A stretch of DNA of 64,000 nucleotides from Methylobacterium sp. Leaf118 (GCF_920984675.1 NZ_CAKLBV010000014.1:31080-95079); one strand, 5' to 3'; shown: positions 25,001 to 31,934, counted from the stretch's first letter. Notes: generated by a model not told the origin, from the letters alone. Numbers and translations are program-made.

Positions 25001-26038
25001 GCGGACGGCAACTTGGTCATCAGCGCCATTGAGGCGGCGAACGCCGCGATCACCGACGCGGTGAAAGCCAACGACGCCCAGGCTTTCGCCACGGCGCTCG
25101 ATGACAACTTCAAGACACTCGACACGTCGGTCAACGGCGTGCTGGACAAGACGGAACTGGCCGCCGCGATCAAGGGGCTGTCCACCGATGCCGAGATCAA
25201 GGCGGCGAACGAGTGGCTCAAGCTGATCGACACCGACAACGACGGAATGCTCACCAAGACGGAGACCATCGCGGGCCGGCTGCATGGTGTGAAGCTCAAC
25301 ACCAAGGACATCACCGAAGTCAAGAACAACACCGGCAACACGAACACCAACGTGAAGGGCGGCAATGAGTACGCCAAGCTCTCCAAGATGGCGCTCGACG
25401 CGATCAAGAGCCTGTCCGGCAGCCAGAACAGGATCCTCGGCGAGCTGAAGGGGTCCTCTGATCTCCAGAAGCAGCAGCTTGAGTTGCTGACCTCGCAGAA
25501 CACTCTGGACCCGACCAAGCCAATCATCCTGGGCGACCAGACCCTGCAGAACAACATGATCACGGCGCTGAACAAGATCGTGTTCAATACGGCGAACACC
25601 GTCATCGCCATTAAGAGCGGCGAGAAGTATGGCGCCTGGTCGTATGCCTCGGGCGGCTACACCGGCCCCGGCGGCATGTACGAGGCGGCCGGCACGGTTC
25701 ACCGCGGCGAGATCGTGTGGTCGCAGGCGGACATCGCACGGGCCGGCGGCGTCGCCGCGGTCGAGGCGCTGCGGCTTGGGGCGGCGCCCATGCAGGCGAT
25801 GGCCATGCCGGTGCCGATCGCCAACGACAACGGCGCGCTGGTGGCGGGCATGCAGCGTCAGATCGCGCTGCTGACCCAGACGGTCGCCCTCCTCCAGGCG
25901 GGCAACCGCATCGCGAAGGAGGGCTCCGAGAAGGTCGTCTCCGCCGTCGAGGAGAACACGGAGGAGGTCGCCGAGCATCGCGGCGACGACAAGAAGCGCG
26001 AAGCCCGCCAGATGGCCGTCGCTGGGGGGCGCCGCTGA
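16082..26038 (+). CDS. Tape measure protein with 36 EF-hand-type loops
   Basis: A 3318-residue tape measure protein. Residues about 195-375 are the TIGR02675-type tape measure N-terminal domain (FQAIEASLRAATGS; GQLGERLPGAFNIAAKAMGV). A hydrophobic Ala-rich stretch lies near 457-490 and a Gly-rich hydrophobic one near 1047-1108. Two 80-residue Ala/Glu-rich helical repeats start near 1420 and 1500. Residues 1710-3061 hold 36 EF-hand-type loops (for example DLDASGGLTEAE, DKNGDGTITKLE) in nine super-repeats of four. The C-terminus (SGGYTGPGGMYEAAGTVHRGEIVWSQ, then a coiled coil) is typical of tape measure ends. It sets tail length and is ejected into the host envelope; the role of calcium is inference. 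Confidence 0.93.
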   Translation: MVAVNQIRDEYRLEARADGVNETKAAAEGLAGAVDKVTTSADKQERKVISVQRALEKFAASNDQAFKAQQQVERAQALVNRAFEQGLSGTRAYERAAAALAEKQAHLARVTAQVAAANDNAAAKARGGWSALSAQGAAQEKSIQANERAAAQWRNLSAQGSAQARSLENLRAANDNVATGFAAQGAQIGALLPGYSKLIALAGALGAVFTAGQFVQTVTSFQAIEASLRAATGSTEAAQSAMAFVRSESDRLGLSLGSTAKDFTSFAAATRGTELEGEKTRKVFSAVAEAGTVLGLSADDMSGALLALSQMASKGTVSSEELRGQLGERLPGAFNIAAKAMGVTTSELGKMLEQGQVLASDFLPKFADAMHEAFGPEAANASKNLQANLNRLQTAVTDLFLAAGKGGLTEALNDAVRQTTAFLRSSQDTAAGVGGALASGLRTAATAFQFLRQNSELAGAALAALLALRFGPSIIEIAAGAARAASMVGVYDVATRQLVVSQTAAIASSRALSVAMGAFGGPIGLALTAAAAGVAYLALRQDEGTKAAEAQAAGLKTLDAALQQHKGSLASASDETKKLAAEQLAAAQAAVEAARLRLSQAQAKAADNSPQVGVAGFEAFSTAAGQAEDASFQLGAAQADLDDKVQRSDATMRRLAGTATDADRALLGLPPTISAVTAQVDAAIPSMQKYGDALSKLIAMVPELAKAVEAQGKLTQARSLFDEGTVSAQKAYLKGEISQNEMVDRVAKVKEVYERATSTVSGYEDALAKVDTRMRSASIGAMEAQAGEVAKLRDSHDAYVKSLSEGERASLTSAQRNDLVAKSEQALAQEISNVNSKYAEREAKKAGSSATKEAAKDAREATREFESFEKQADAAFQKLFPEEALKKKGEALQALLDKFRDQLNAVDPRLVQAMETKIRLNLDGKDIEGIKGKTDDLSKEMSSAFRGVFDEMFSAGNKGFDGLLASFTKSLSRIGTRLLESTFLTPLFGGGKEGGAKGGLDLFSSFDFSGIEKAVSEGSFSGIFDGISEWLKPGGEGGKGGFASSKLGGGLMAAGVGASIGYSSQNPIIGAVGGGLAGFAAGAAAGGTMGPIGAVIGAGAGLIGGLLGQADAKKAAKKRIQDQLKAYREAYEEAKPQIDQLRKTLRGESLGAVGAQIDEAFQQAKAANKTASQGGDQKTADQIMVEYTQFAFRLRDSFMHAFEGTLKEVAAGFGTSGPFAQAAAAVTTLGESLKAFVKDSESLPEAESNSARARAAAIQAALAAIDPPEALSDTQQEMARINGTAAGLERVLRDLGMSAEAAAVAIRDKTATAMEALRAQFSADLGAKINEATGKGYLNEVADLIKERDGLLADAQAIGAGTDQVSAYFRAAAQEIINGSELTGDAFNALVTQFPALQGAVVEFGQAVDTAAAKAEAAARALGYQDRAFAAGNDTSTQAGALAAFARREAQERAAEVKAGGQAMADLEKALAAERAAIIRDFAAQALEAEKATAEASARRVLSAEDRLFAALNDTSTFEGKLAEMTRQHAQERLEEVAAGGQALAALEKAQAAERLKLYKEAGEAQAAALKEAQAFLDGAAKNIKSYLDGLKAGPETNLSPGARLAEAQKQFAAQMKLAKGGDRDALGSITQYADRLLDAGQANFASGKGYQDILGAVTKQLGALPKQVSAEQLIVDAIKGQTKDLQTALKANSPALIQKALANDFASIDLDASGGLTEAEFLAGIGDLATEKEQREAQHLFKMLDTNGDKLLSRTELMRGQLLMALQVDTPAAMAAALKANFTSIDVNSDELLTIDEFKAALGPLATEKQQKDANHLFRVLDENGDSTISRLELARFELKEAIKANSPDLIQRALALDFSKLDANTSGSLTETEFLAGLGDLASAKQQKDALHLFRVLDRNGDKLLDKTELMRGQLLMAVETKSPAALATAIKTNFPALDLNKDSFVSLDEFKSALTGLATEQQQKDALKVFNAIDLDGNGLLDELELAHAELKKAIEDNSPELIRAALSTEFGKIDLDASGGLTETEFLAGLGGLASAKQQKDALHLFRVLDKNGDKLLDRTELMRGQLLLALETKSPAALAEAIKTNFPALDLNADSVLSVEEFKSALSGIATEQQQKDALDVFKAIDLDGNGVITAVELFHTQLKDAVEANSPAAIQKALEMDFDALDKNTSGSLTADEFVAGLGPLATEKQQKDANHLFRVLDTNGDKLLDRTELMRGQLLTAMRVDGPHKMAAVIKKNFPAIDLNKDSFVSLEEYKSALGGLATEQQQKDALAVFNSIDSDGNGLLSELELTHAELKAAIEANSPGLIQAALKADFAGIDLDTSGSLTETEFVNGLKGLATEKQQRDAAHLFRTLDRNGDRLLDETELMHGQLALAIAANSPSAMATAIHTNFPKLDVNDDNVITLSEYSETIKGLATKKEQEDAWKLFDAIDKDGDKVITKLEAALVAIGTANTNIGDVKSAINDNFRTLDEDGSGGLSLTEFLKPFGTLATKAEQDAAKLIFQSIDKDGNDIITKLETTSSDLEDAIKLNSASAFATALKDNFPTIDVNSDGGITYAEMVTALGPTATKAQQLAAERLFRELDKNGDGTITKLEAVRGQLLEQLKHNGPSKVASAISRSFEQIDLNANAAIDWKEFVSAVKPETEAERIALKKVFDNIDQDGNDLLDKMETTRFDLQEAIKTNSGSAFATALKDNFPTIDVNSDGGISYDEMVKALLPLATKEEQAAAKLLFDRIDKDGDKIVTRVEAAQSQLLAQLKHNSPSKMAYAIARSFTEIDLNTDAAIDWEEFVSAVKPETEAERKALKAVFDNIDQDGNNLLTRLELTQSDLKGAIEANSASAFATALKNDFPTIDVNSDGGISYEEMVRALGGKATQAEQLKAETLFRELDKNGDRTVTQLEAARAQIVEQLKHNGPSKVAYQIARSFTEIDLNANAAIDWSEFLNVVKPETEAERTALKAVFDSIDADGNLVISAIEAANAAITDAVKANDAQAFATALDDNFKTLDTSVNGVLDKTELAAAIKGLSTDAEIKAANEWLKLIDTDNDGMLTKTETIAGRLHGVKLNTKDITEVKNNTGNTNTNVKGGNEYAKLSKMALDAIKSLSGSQNRILGELKGSSDLQKQQLELLTSQNTLDPTKPIILGDQTLQNNMITALNKIVFNTANTVIAIKSGEKYGAWSYASGGYTGPGGMYEAAGTVHRGEIVWSQADIARAGGVAAVEALRLGAAPMQAMAMPVPIANDNGALVAGMQRQIALLTQTVALLQAGNRIAKEGSEKVVSAVEENTEEVAEHRGDDKKREARQMAVAGGRR
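20340..20819 (+). repeat. Two 240-bp repeats in tape measure gene
   Basis: Two copies of an 80-residue unit, seen best at the paired segments RAFAAGNDTSTQAGALAAF and RLFAALNDTSTFEGKLAEM, whose codons are exactly 240 bases apart (20379 and 20619). Each continues with an Arg/Glu-rich helix (QERAAEVKAGGQAMADLEKA; QERLEEVAAGGQALAALEKA). They predict long coiled coils just before the EF-hand array. Confidence 0.75.
21209..25264 (+). repeat. EF-hand array: nine 456-462 bp super-repeats
   Basis: Thirty-six 12-residue loops of the D-x-(D/N)-x-(D/S/N)-x-x-(L/I/V)-x-x-x-E type, mean spacing about 38 residues. Every fourth loop begins a new super-repeat: starts at 21209, 21671, 22133, 22595 and 23057 are exactly 462 bases apart (A type); 23513 opens a transition block; 23744, 24203, 24662 and 25121 are exactly 459 bases apart (B type). 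A-type blocks share RTELMRGQLL and ATE(K/Q)QQKDA; B-type blocks share LKHNGPSK and VKPETEAER. The strict periods show growth by duplication of whole four-hand units. Confidence 0.9.
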
Positions 26039-27759
26039 TGTCGCGCTTCACGGACCTGCTCGGCGACCCCAAGGCCGAGAAGCGCTTTCTGGCGATCCTG
26101 GAGCCCTACGACCCGGCCGCCAGCACCGTGCGGACGATCTACCTCTCGACCCACGGCTTCATCACGGAGCCGGGGGAGACGCCCGCGAACACCTACTTCG
26201 AGCCGCGCCTGAACCGCCCCTACAGCTTCACTCGTTCGCTGTTCTCCTCGGGGAAGCTCGGGGGGCGGTCCCTGCCCGGCGCCGGGGCGGTGGTGCTCAA
26301 TAACGGCGACGGCGGCTTGGACATCCTCGCGACCTATGCCTGGGGCGGCCGGCGGGTGCGGGTCTATCTCGGCGGCGACGGGTTCGCCCTCGCCGACTAC
26401 GGCCTGATCTTCGAGGGCACCGCCCAGGGACTCGCCTACGCGGACGGCGAGATCACGGTCAATCTGCGGGACCTCGCCTACGTTTTCGAGCGCGAGATCC
26501 AGCCCAGCCAGTTTGCCGGCACGGGCGGCGCCGAGGGCTCCAGCGACCTCACCGGCAAGCGCAAGCCGCTCGGCTACGGCATCCTCCGCAACGTCGAGCC
26601 GATCTTTCTCGGCGCCTCGGCTGGGCTCAACCGATACGCCTTCGGCACGGGGGCGAGCGTCGGCGTCCTCGCCGTCTACGACCGCGGTGTCCCGCTGACC
26701 TATGCGGCCTCGCCGGCGCCGGGGCAGTGGAGCGTTGATCTCGCGACCAGCACGATCACGCTCGGCGGCACCGCGAACGGGCCCCTGACGGCGGACGTGA
26801 TCGGCCGGCGCTACCTCACCGCGACGAGCAGCACGAGCAACACCGTTGGGACCGGATCGAAGACCTTCGCCGTTGCCACCGGGCTCGCTCTCGCGGTCGG
26901 GATGCGGCTGCGGATCGCCCGGACGGCGGATCTCGCTGGCACGTCGATGGACGGGCTCATCACCGCCTACAGCGGCACCAGCCTGACCGTCACGGTGGAC
27001 GGCTCGCGCGGCTCCGGCACCTATACGGACTGGACGATCAGCCCCTGGGGCACGGTGGCCGGCATCCTGCGGGACATCGCCGTCGGCATGGGCGTGACCG
27101 TGTTCGACACGGCGGCGCTCGCCGCGCTCGACACCGTCCAGCCGGCGACCATCGGCTACTGGATCCCCGAGGGCGGCACGGGCGGGGTGATCCTCGACGC
27201 CATCGCCGACGGCACGGGCGCTTACTGGGGCTTCGACCGCGGCGGCCAGTTCGAAGCGGGCCGGGTCGACGTGCCGGGCACGCCGCTCGCCGCCTATGAC
27301 GCGTCGCAGGTGCTCTCCCTCGAACGCCTCGCGACCGAGGAGCCGTCGTGGCAGGTGCTGGTCCGCTACCGCCGCAACTGGCGCCCGCTCTCCACCGACC
27401 AACTCGCGGGCGTGGCCCTGGCGAACCAGACCGCCTTCGTCACCGAGTGGCGCACGGCCACAGCGCAGAGCGCCGCGGTCCAGACCGCCTACCCGCTGTC
27501 CAAGCCGCTGCAAGTGGACAGCCTCTTCGATGAGCCGGCCGCTGCGCAGGCCGAGGCGGCCCGGCTGCTCACGCTCTTCGCCGCGCGCCGCGACTACTTC
27601 CGCGCCCGCCTCAAGGTGCAGCCGCTCGCGACCGAGAATGGGGACACGACCCTGATCATGCACCCACGCTACGGGCTCGCCGCCGGCAAGGCCCTGCGGG
27701 CGATCGACGTCACCTTCGACATGGATGCCTACGAGGTCGAGTTGGGGCTCTGGGGCTGA
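26038..27759 (+). CDS. Phage tail tip/baseplate hub-type protein
   Basis: A 573-residue protein, start ATG in the tape measure stop (TGATG). It begins MSRFTDLLGDPKAEKRFLAILEPYDP and goes on with mostly beta segments, including two Ig-like-looking stretches (TATSSTSNTVGTGSKTFAVATGLALAVGMRLRIA). The C-terminal part (LLTLFAARRDYFRARLKVQPLA, then HPRYGLAAGKALRAIDVTFDMD) resembles the hub fold seen in siphovirus tail-tip proteins, where a region like a T4 gp27 domain ends the protein. I place it as distal tail or hub; the exact homologue is not recognised. Confidence 0.6.
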   Translation: MSRFTDLLGDPKAEKRFLAILEPYDPAASTVRTIYLSTHGFITEPGETPANTYFEPRLNRPYSFTRSLFSSGKLGGRSLPGAGAVVLNNGDGGLDILATYAWGGRRVRVYLGGDGFALADYGLIFEGTAQGLAYADGEITVNLRDLAYVFEREIQPSQFAGTGGAEGSSDLTGKRKPLGYGILRNVEPIFLGASAGLNRYAFGTGASVGVLAVYDRGVPLTYAASPAPGQWSVDLATSTITLGGTANGPLTADVIGRRYLTATSSTSNTVGTGSKTFAVATGLALAVGMRLRIARTADLAGTSMDGLITAYSGTSLTVTVDGSRGSGTYTDWTISPWGTVAGILRDIAVGMGVTVFDTAALAALDTVQPATIGYWIPEGGTGGVILDAIADGTGAYWGFDRGGQFEAGRVDVPGTPLAAYDASQVLSLERLATEEPSWQVLVRYRRNWRPLSTDQLAGVALANQTAFVTEWRTATAQSAAVQTAYPLSKPLQVDSLFDEPAAAQAEAARLLTLFAARRDYFRARLKVQPLATENGDTTLIMHPRYGLAAGKALRAIDVTFDMDAYEVELGLWG

Positions 27760-28622
27760 TGGCGCGCATCCACATCCTCACCAACCCGCGCAGCGACGCG
27801 GGCACCTTCCTGCCAGGCATAGGGGACTGGGTGCCCAGCCTGCCGCTTGCCAACCTCAAGACCCAACAGCCCAAGCAGGTGGCCCGCTCGACCTCGCTGG
27901 ACGCCTCGGCAACCCGCTTCGCCATCGACCTCGGCTCGCAGTGGTTGGTGCCGTCCTTCGCGTTGATCAACTCCAATCTGACCCGCTCCTCCAAGGTGCG
28001 GATCAGGGTGTCCAACAACGCCGACGGCTATGATCCGATCCTCGACGTGACCGTGCCGGGGGTGCCGCCCAACATCGCATGGGGGTCGCTCCCATGGGGC
28101 CAGTTCCCGTGGAACGGGTACCGTGACGACGCGCTGCCGGCCGGGCAGGTGACTTTCTTCCAGGCCTCAAAATCCGTCTTCGGCCGCTACGTCCTCGTCA
28201 ACATCACCGACCCGAACAACCCGGCCGGCTACGTTCAGATCGGGCGGTTCATGGGGGCGGCGGCCTTCGTCCCCCGTTACAACATGGCCTATGGGGCGGC
28301 GCTGAAATGGATCGATGAAACCCGCGTCAGCAAATCCGTGGGCGGCCAGAAATGGTTCGATGTTCGCCCGAATTTTCGCAGCTTCCGTGCTTCGTTCAAC
28401 TTCGCGACCCAAGGCGAAGCCCTTGGCGCGGTCTACGATATGCAGCAGCGCGTCGGCCTCTCCGGCAATCTGCTGGTGATCTACGACCCCGAGGACAGCG
28501 CCGACGTCATCTTGCGCCGAACGATCTACGGCTCGCTGACCGAGCTGTCCGAGATCGTCACCGCCAATGAGACGGCGGACACGCCATACGCCTGGACGCT
28601 GGCAGTTGAGGAGTTGATCTGA
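27759..28622 (+). CDS. Tail tip protein, unassigned
   Basis: A 287-residue, beta-rich protein overlapping the previous stop by one base. The opening MARIHILTNPRSDAGTFLPG and the repeated aromatic/Gly turns (WGSLPWGQFPWNGYRDDALPAG; GRYVLVNITDPNN) suggest a carbohydrate-binding-like beta sandwich. The C-terminal half (NFRSFRASFNFATQGEALGA, then LLVIYDPEDSADVILRRTIYG) fits a structural tail protein. It and both neighbours overlap by single bases, so they form one tail-tip unit. Confidence 0.6.
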   Translation: MARIHILTNPRSDAGTFLPGIGDWVPSLPLANLKTQQPKQVARSTSLDASATRFAIDLGSQWLVPSFALINSNLTRSSKVRIRVSNNADGYDPILDVTVPGVPPNIAWGSLPWGQFPWNGYRDDALPAGQVTFFQASKSVFGRYVLVNITDPNNPAGYVQIGRFMGAAAFVPRYNMAYGAALKWIDETRVSKSVGGQKWFDVRPNFRSFRASFNFATQGEALGAVYDMQQRVGLSGNLLVIYDPEDSADVILRRTIYGSLTELSEIVTANETADTPYAWTLAVEELI

Positions 28623-29833
28623 TGGGCTGGCCCCTCGTTTTCACCAACGGCAAGACTTTCACCGAGGCCGACACCGAAGGCTTCAACTATACCGGCACTT
28701 TCCCTCTCATCGCCGAGGAGATGGTCAACGAGGCGCAGACCCTCATCGCGGCGGTCGGAACCGCGAGGCAGCTCGCAGACGTCATGAAGGCCGGGCCGGT
28801 CGCGAGCGTCCGCCGCCGCGGCCGGGCCCTGGTCGGGGTTGTGGCCCTCGACCCGATGGACGTGGTGCTCGCCACGCCCGTGCTCAACAGCCTGTTCCGA
28901 CCTGGCTTCGTGCCGGAGAGCGGCGCCTTCTCGCGAGCGTCCACCGGCACCTATTTCGACGCGGGCGGCATCCTGCGCACGGGCGCCTCGGGAGCGCTCC
29001 GGTTCGCCTCCGATCGCTCGACGGGCGAAAACCTCGGCGCGTTGATCGAGGAGGCCAGTACCAACTTTCTCCTCCAGAGCGACACCCCGGCGACGCGGAC
29101 GGTCTCGCTGGCGGCCGGCACCTATACTCTCTGGGTCGAGGGAACCGGATCGGCGGCGCTGTCGGGCGGAACGGCCAGCGGAACGGCGACCGCGGCTACC
29201 CCCGTCACCTTCACCCTCGCATCGACGACCTCCGTCACGGTCACGGTCTCGGGCACGCTGACGCGCTATCAGCTTGAGACGGGCTCGTTCCGCTCGACGT
29301 ACATCCCGACCACCACAGCGGCAGTGACCCGGGCGGCCGACGCCTACCAGTGGACGCTCCCGACCGATTTCTGGAACCCCACCGAGGGCACCTTCTATCT
29401 TGATGCGGTGACGGCACCTGGCAAGGCCCCCGTGAACTCCCAGTTCGCGTTCGAGTTCGGCGACACCACCACCAACAATCGAGTCTCCGTCCTCCGTCAG
29501 CCGACCGGCGCACTCTCGGTTCAGGTCGTGATCGGCGGTACCGTCTATCAGACCAGCCCTCCGAACAGCTTCATCCCCGACAACACCCGCTTCCGGCTGG
29601 CGTTCGCCGTGGCCGCGGGCGGGCAGCTCAACGTTTCGCTGAACGGAGATTTTTTCACGCAGCTCAGCGTGCCGGGTACGGCCCTGCCATTGGCGACGGT
29701 GTTCCGCGTCGGCGACCGCGCGGGCGGCGCCCGGACCTGGAACGGGTCGATCCTGCAGATCGGCTACGCGCAGCGCCGCCTGCCCTCCACCTACCTCCCC
29801 CTGATCTCGGCCGTGCCGCAGACCGTCTACTGA
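28622..29833 (+). CDS. Receptor-binding/fibre-like tail protein
   Basis: A 403-residue protein. The middle (residues about 140-235) matches the phage head spike/fibre domain type: EEASTNFLLQSDTPATRTVSL, then a Thr/Ala/Val-rich Ig-like segment and YQLETGSFRSTYIPTTTAAVTRAAD. The C-terminal 160 residues read like a LamG/concanavalin-type jelly roll (FYLDAVTAPGKAPVNSQFAFEFG; LNVSLNGDFFTQLSVPG). Such proteins usually carry receptor recognition in siphoviruses. The N-terminal 90 residues would attach it to the tail tip. Confidence 0.7.
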   Translation: MGWPLVFTNGKTFTEADTEGFNYTGTFPLIAEEMVNEAQTLIAAVGTARQLADVMKAGPVASVRRRGRALVGVVALDPMDVVLATPVLNSLFRPGFVPESGAFSRASTGTYFDAGGILRTGASGALRFASDRSTGENLGALIEEASTNFLLQSDTPATRTVSLAAGTYTLWVEGTGSAALSGGTASGTATAATPVTFTLASTTSVTVTVSGTLTRYQLETGSFRSTYIPTTTAAVTRAADAYQWTLPTDFWNPTEGTFYLDAVTAPGKAPVNSQFAFEFGDTTTNNRVSVLRQPTGALSVQVVIGGTVYQTSPPNSFIPDNTRFRLAFAVAAGGQLNVSLNGDFFTQLSVPGTALPLATVFRVGDRAGGARTWNGSILQIGYAQRRLPSTYLPLISAVPQTVY

Positions 29834-29844
29834 GGACGCCACCC

Positions 29845-30417
29845 ATGCTCGACCTGTACCTCACGGCGCCATCCGAGGCGGACCTCGCCGCGGCGCTGCC
29901 GATGCTGCGCGTCCATGACGACAAGCACGGCGACGTCTGGCAGAGCGCAGGGCTCCACCACGCCATGGATGCCGGCTTCGAATTCCCCGACGCGCCGGGC
30001 TACCACGCCAACCTCCGCCTGCTGGACGGGCACCCCGATCGTGCCGCCATCCTCGCCGCCGCCGAGCCGTTCCGGGTCGAGCCGGCAACGCCGCGGCGGG
30101 TGTTCGCGGGCGGGGTGGAGGATCAGCCTGTCCCGCCGATCATCTCGGACCGGCAGTTCGCCCAGCGGCTCGCCGAGATCGGCATCATCACCCGGGACGA
30201 GGCATTGGCCTTCGTGAAGCGCGGCGACGTGCCGGCGGCGCTTCAGGCCGCCATCGACGCCATTCCCGGGGAGGCCGACCGCTTCGCCGCCGACATGCAG
30301 GTGAGCGGCGCGACGGTGTTCGAGCGCTCCCACCCGAGCACCCTCGCGCTCGCTCAGGCCCTCGGCTGGTCATCCGCGCAGATGGACGACCTCTGGCGCC
30401 GCGCGGCCGCGCTGTAG
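29845..30417 (+). CDS. Hypothetical protein after fibre gene
   Basis: A 190-residue protein. The N-terminal 70 residues (MLDLYLTAPSEADLAAALPML, then GYHANLRLLDGHPDRAAILAAAEPF) form a small domain often found directly downstream of tail fibre genes. The rest is helical (ISDRQFAQRLAEIGIITRDEALAFV). A fibre assembly or attachment function is possible but not shown. Its last 48 bases are antisense to the end of the next, leftward gene. Confidence 0.6.
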   Translation: MLDLYLTAPSEADLAAALPMLRVHDDKHGDVWQSAGLHHAMDAGFEFPDAPGYHANLRLLDGHPDRAAILAAAEPFRVEPATPRRVFAGGVEDQPVPPIISDRQFAQRLAEIGIITRDEALAFVKRGDVPAALQAAIDAIPGEADRFAADMQVSGATVFERSHPSTLALAQALGWSSAQMDDLWRRAAAL

Positions 30418-30756
30418 CCCCGACCCGCTCGCTGTGCCGCTGGGCTCAGCATCGTTGAGCGACGGTTTCGGACCAGCGATTTCCTGGGGATCGATCGGGT
30501 CATCGATCGTGCGGTGCCGCCACAGATAGATCGTCATGCCGTCGCTTGGATCTGCGTCGCAATGGAGCGACGCGCTGGGCCCGCCATCCTCAGCGTCGAA
30601 ATACGCGAAGGCGCCGCGGTCTCGACACCAGGCAACCTCTTGGACGCCGGCCCACTCGTCGGGCGCGTCCTGCCACACGCAGGAGGCAAGAAACGGGCGC
30701 CCCGTTCTCGGCGCCGACTCGGGCGGGAACCAAAGCTCAAGATCCGCCACGGGCAA
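30370..30756 (-). CDS. DUF551-like small phage protein
   Basis: A minus-strand frame whose middle resembles the DUF551-type phage protein pattern: WFPPESAPRTGRPFLASCVW (family pattern W-P-I-E-T-A-P-x-D-G), then WAGVQEVAWCRDRGAFAYFDAEDGG. The start is unsettled: TTG at 30756 has AAGGGG at seven bases; a GTG at 30825 and ATG at 30867 also exist but push into the endolysin start. About 128 residues with the TTG. The 3' end overlaps the preceding gene on the other strand. Function of the family is unknown. Confidence 0.5.
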   Translation of the reverse strand: MPVADLELWFPPESAPRTGRPFLASCVWQDAPDEWAGVQEVAWCRDRGAFAYFDAEDGGPSASLHCDADPSDGMTIYLWRHRTIDDPIDPQEIAGPKPSLNDAEPSGTASGSGLQRGRAAPEVVHLRG

Positions 30757-30865
30757 TTCACGACCCCTTTCGCGAAGTGCCTTCGTAACACGCCTCGCGC
30801 CGACCGGGCCAGCGCGCCTCGCCACCCGGCCCGAGCCCGACACCCCTGACAATCTGGAGAGCACC

Positions 30866-31735
30866 ATGACCTCGTCATCCGCGGTCGCGGACGCGTTCGC
30901 GCGCGTGCGCCTTGCCGGCTTCACGGGCCGCGCGACCAAGCTGAGCGACCTCGACCTTCCCCGCATCGGTCACACGATCGGCGTCGGGGAGGACGAGATC
31001 CACGCTGTCATCGAAGTCGAGGCGTCGGGCGGTGGCTTCGACGCGCTCGGCCGGCCGAAGATGCTGTTCGAGCCGCATGTCTTCTACCGCAACCTGACCG
31101 GCTCGGCCCGGGCGCAAGCCGTGCAGGCGGGCCTCGCCTACGCCTCGTGGAAGCCCGGCAGCTACCCGAAGGACAGCTATCCCCGCCTCAAGTCGGCGAT
31201 GGCGATCAGCGAGACCGCGGCCCTGAAGGCGGCCTCCTGGGGGCTCGGACAGATCCTCGGCGAGAACTACGTCGCGGCCGGCTACGAGAGCCCCCAGCAG
31301 ATGGTGCTGGCGTTCGTGGAGGGCGGCGAGAGCGAGCACCTGGCCGCGATGATGCGCTTCATCGTGGACAAGCGGCTGGACGACGAGCTGCGCGCCCACA
31401 ACTGGGCCGGCTTCGCCCGCGGCTATAACGGATCGGCCTACGCCCAGCACGGCTATCACACGAAGCTCGCGGCGGCTTACGCGAAGTGGCGGAAGATCAA
31501 GGACACGCCGTGGTCTCCGGATCAGGACGCGGTGGGCAAGCCGGTGCCTGTCCCGCCCGTGACGATCGATTTCATCCCGCCGCCGTCCGCTGGGCCGGCG
31601 TTCGCCCCTGCGGCGCGCAACCCCAGCTCTCCGCCCGCGCTGGCGCCGGCACCGCCCCAGACTGTCGCGCCGGCACCGCGGCAGTCCTTCGGCGCCTGGC
31701 TCTCGTCGCTGCTGTCGCGCCCGTGGTTCGGGTGA
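30866..31735 (+). CDS. Endolysin, N-acetylmuramidase (DUF3380 type)
   Basis: A 289-residue protein, ATG 30866 behind GGAG. Residues about 30-215 match the N-acetylmuramidase family of phage lysins: IGVGEDEIHAVIEVEASGGGF with the likely catalytic Glu near 50-52, RPKMLFEPHVFYRNL, then the S-W-G-L-G-Q-I region ASWGLGQILGENY and NWAGFARGYNG. The C-terminal 70 residues are Pro/Ala-rich with a hydrophobic end (SFGAWLSSLLSRPWFG), perhaps for envelope contact. It cuts glycan strands of peptidoglycan at lysis. There is no signal peptide, so it needs a holin. Confidence 0.88.
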   Translation: MTSSSAVADAFARVRLAGFTGRATKLSDLDLPRIGHTIGVGEDEIHAVIEVEASGGGFDALGRPKMLFEPHVFYRNLTGSARAQAVQAGLAYASWKPGSYPKDSYPRLKSAMAISETAALKAASWGLGQILGENYVAAGYESPQQMVLAFVEGGESEHLAAMMRFIVDKRLDDELRAHNWAGFARGYNGSAYAQHGYHTKLAAAYAKWRKIKDTPWSPDQDAVGKPVPVPPVTIDFIPPPSAGPAFAPAARNPSSPPALAPAPPQTVAPAPRQSFGAWLSSLLSRPWFG

Positions 31736-31934
31736 TGGGCGCCCCGCACAAGCTGCCGGCGACGATCGCGGGAGCGCGGTCGGGCGTGAGCGAGGCGTAG
31801 TCCCTCACGGACCTTACGCAACCGGGTTTGCCTCTCACAGAAGCCGGTTTCGCTTAACCCAACCCCGCCGCTGGCCGGGCCAGCCGCCGAAGCCGCCTCG
31901 GGAGCCATAGCCCCGCGCTGTCGGCCCTCTCCGG

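Noticed and set aside
21209..25264. Reading the repeat block as dockerin or as a CRISPR-like array
   Set aside because: Periods are multiples of three, the frame stays open throughout and loops end in a conserved Glu followed by a hydrophobic residue or helix, which fits EF-hands. Dockerins have two short loops without an entering helix. There are no short identical DNA repeats with unique spacers.
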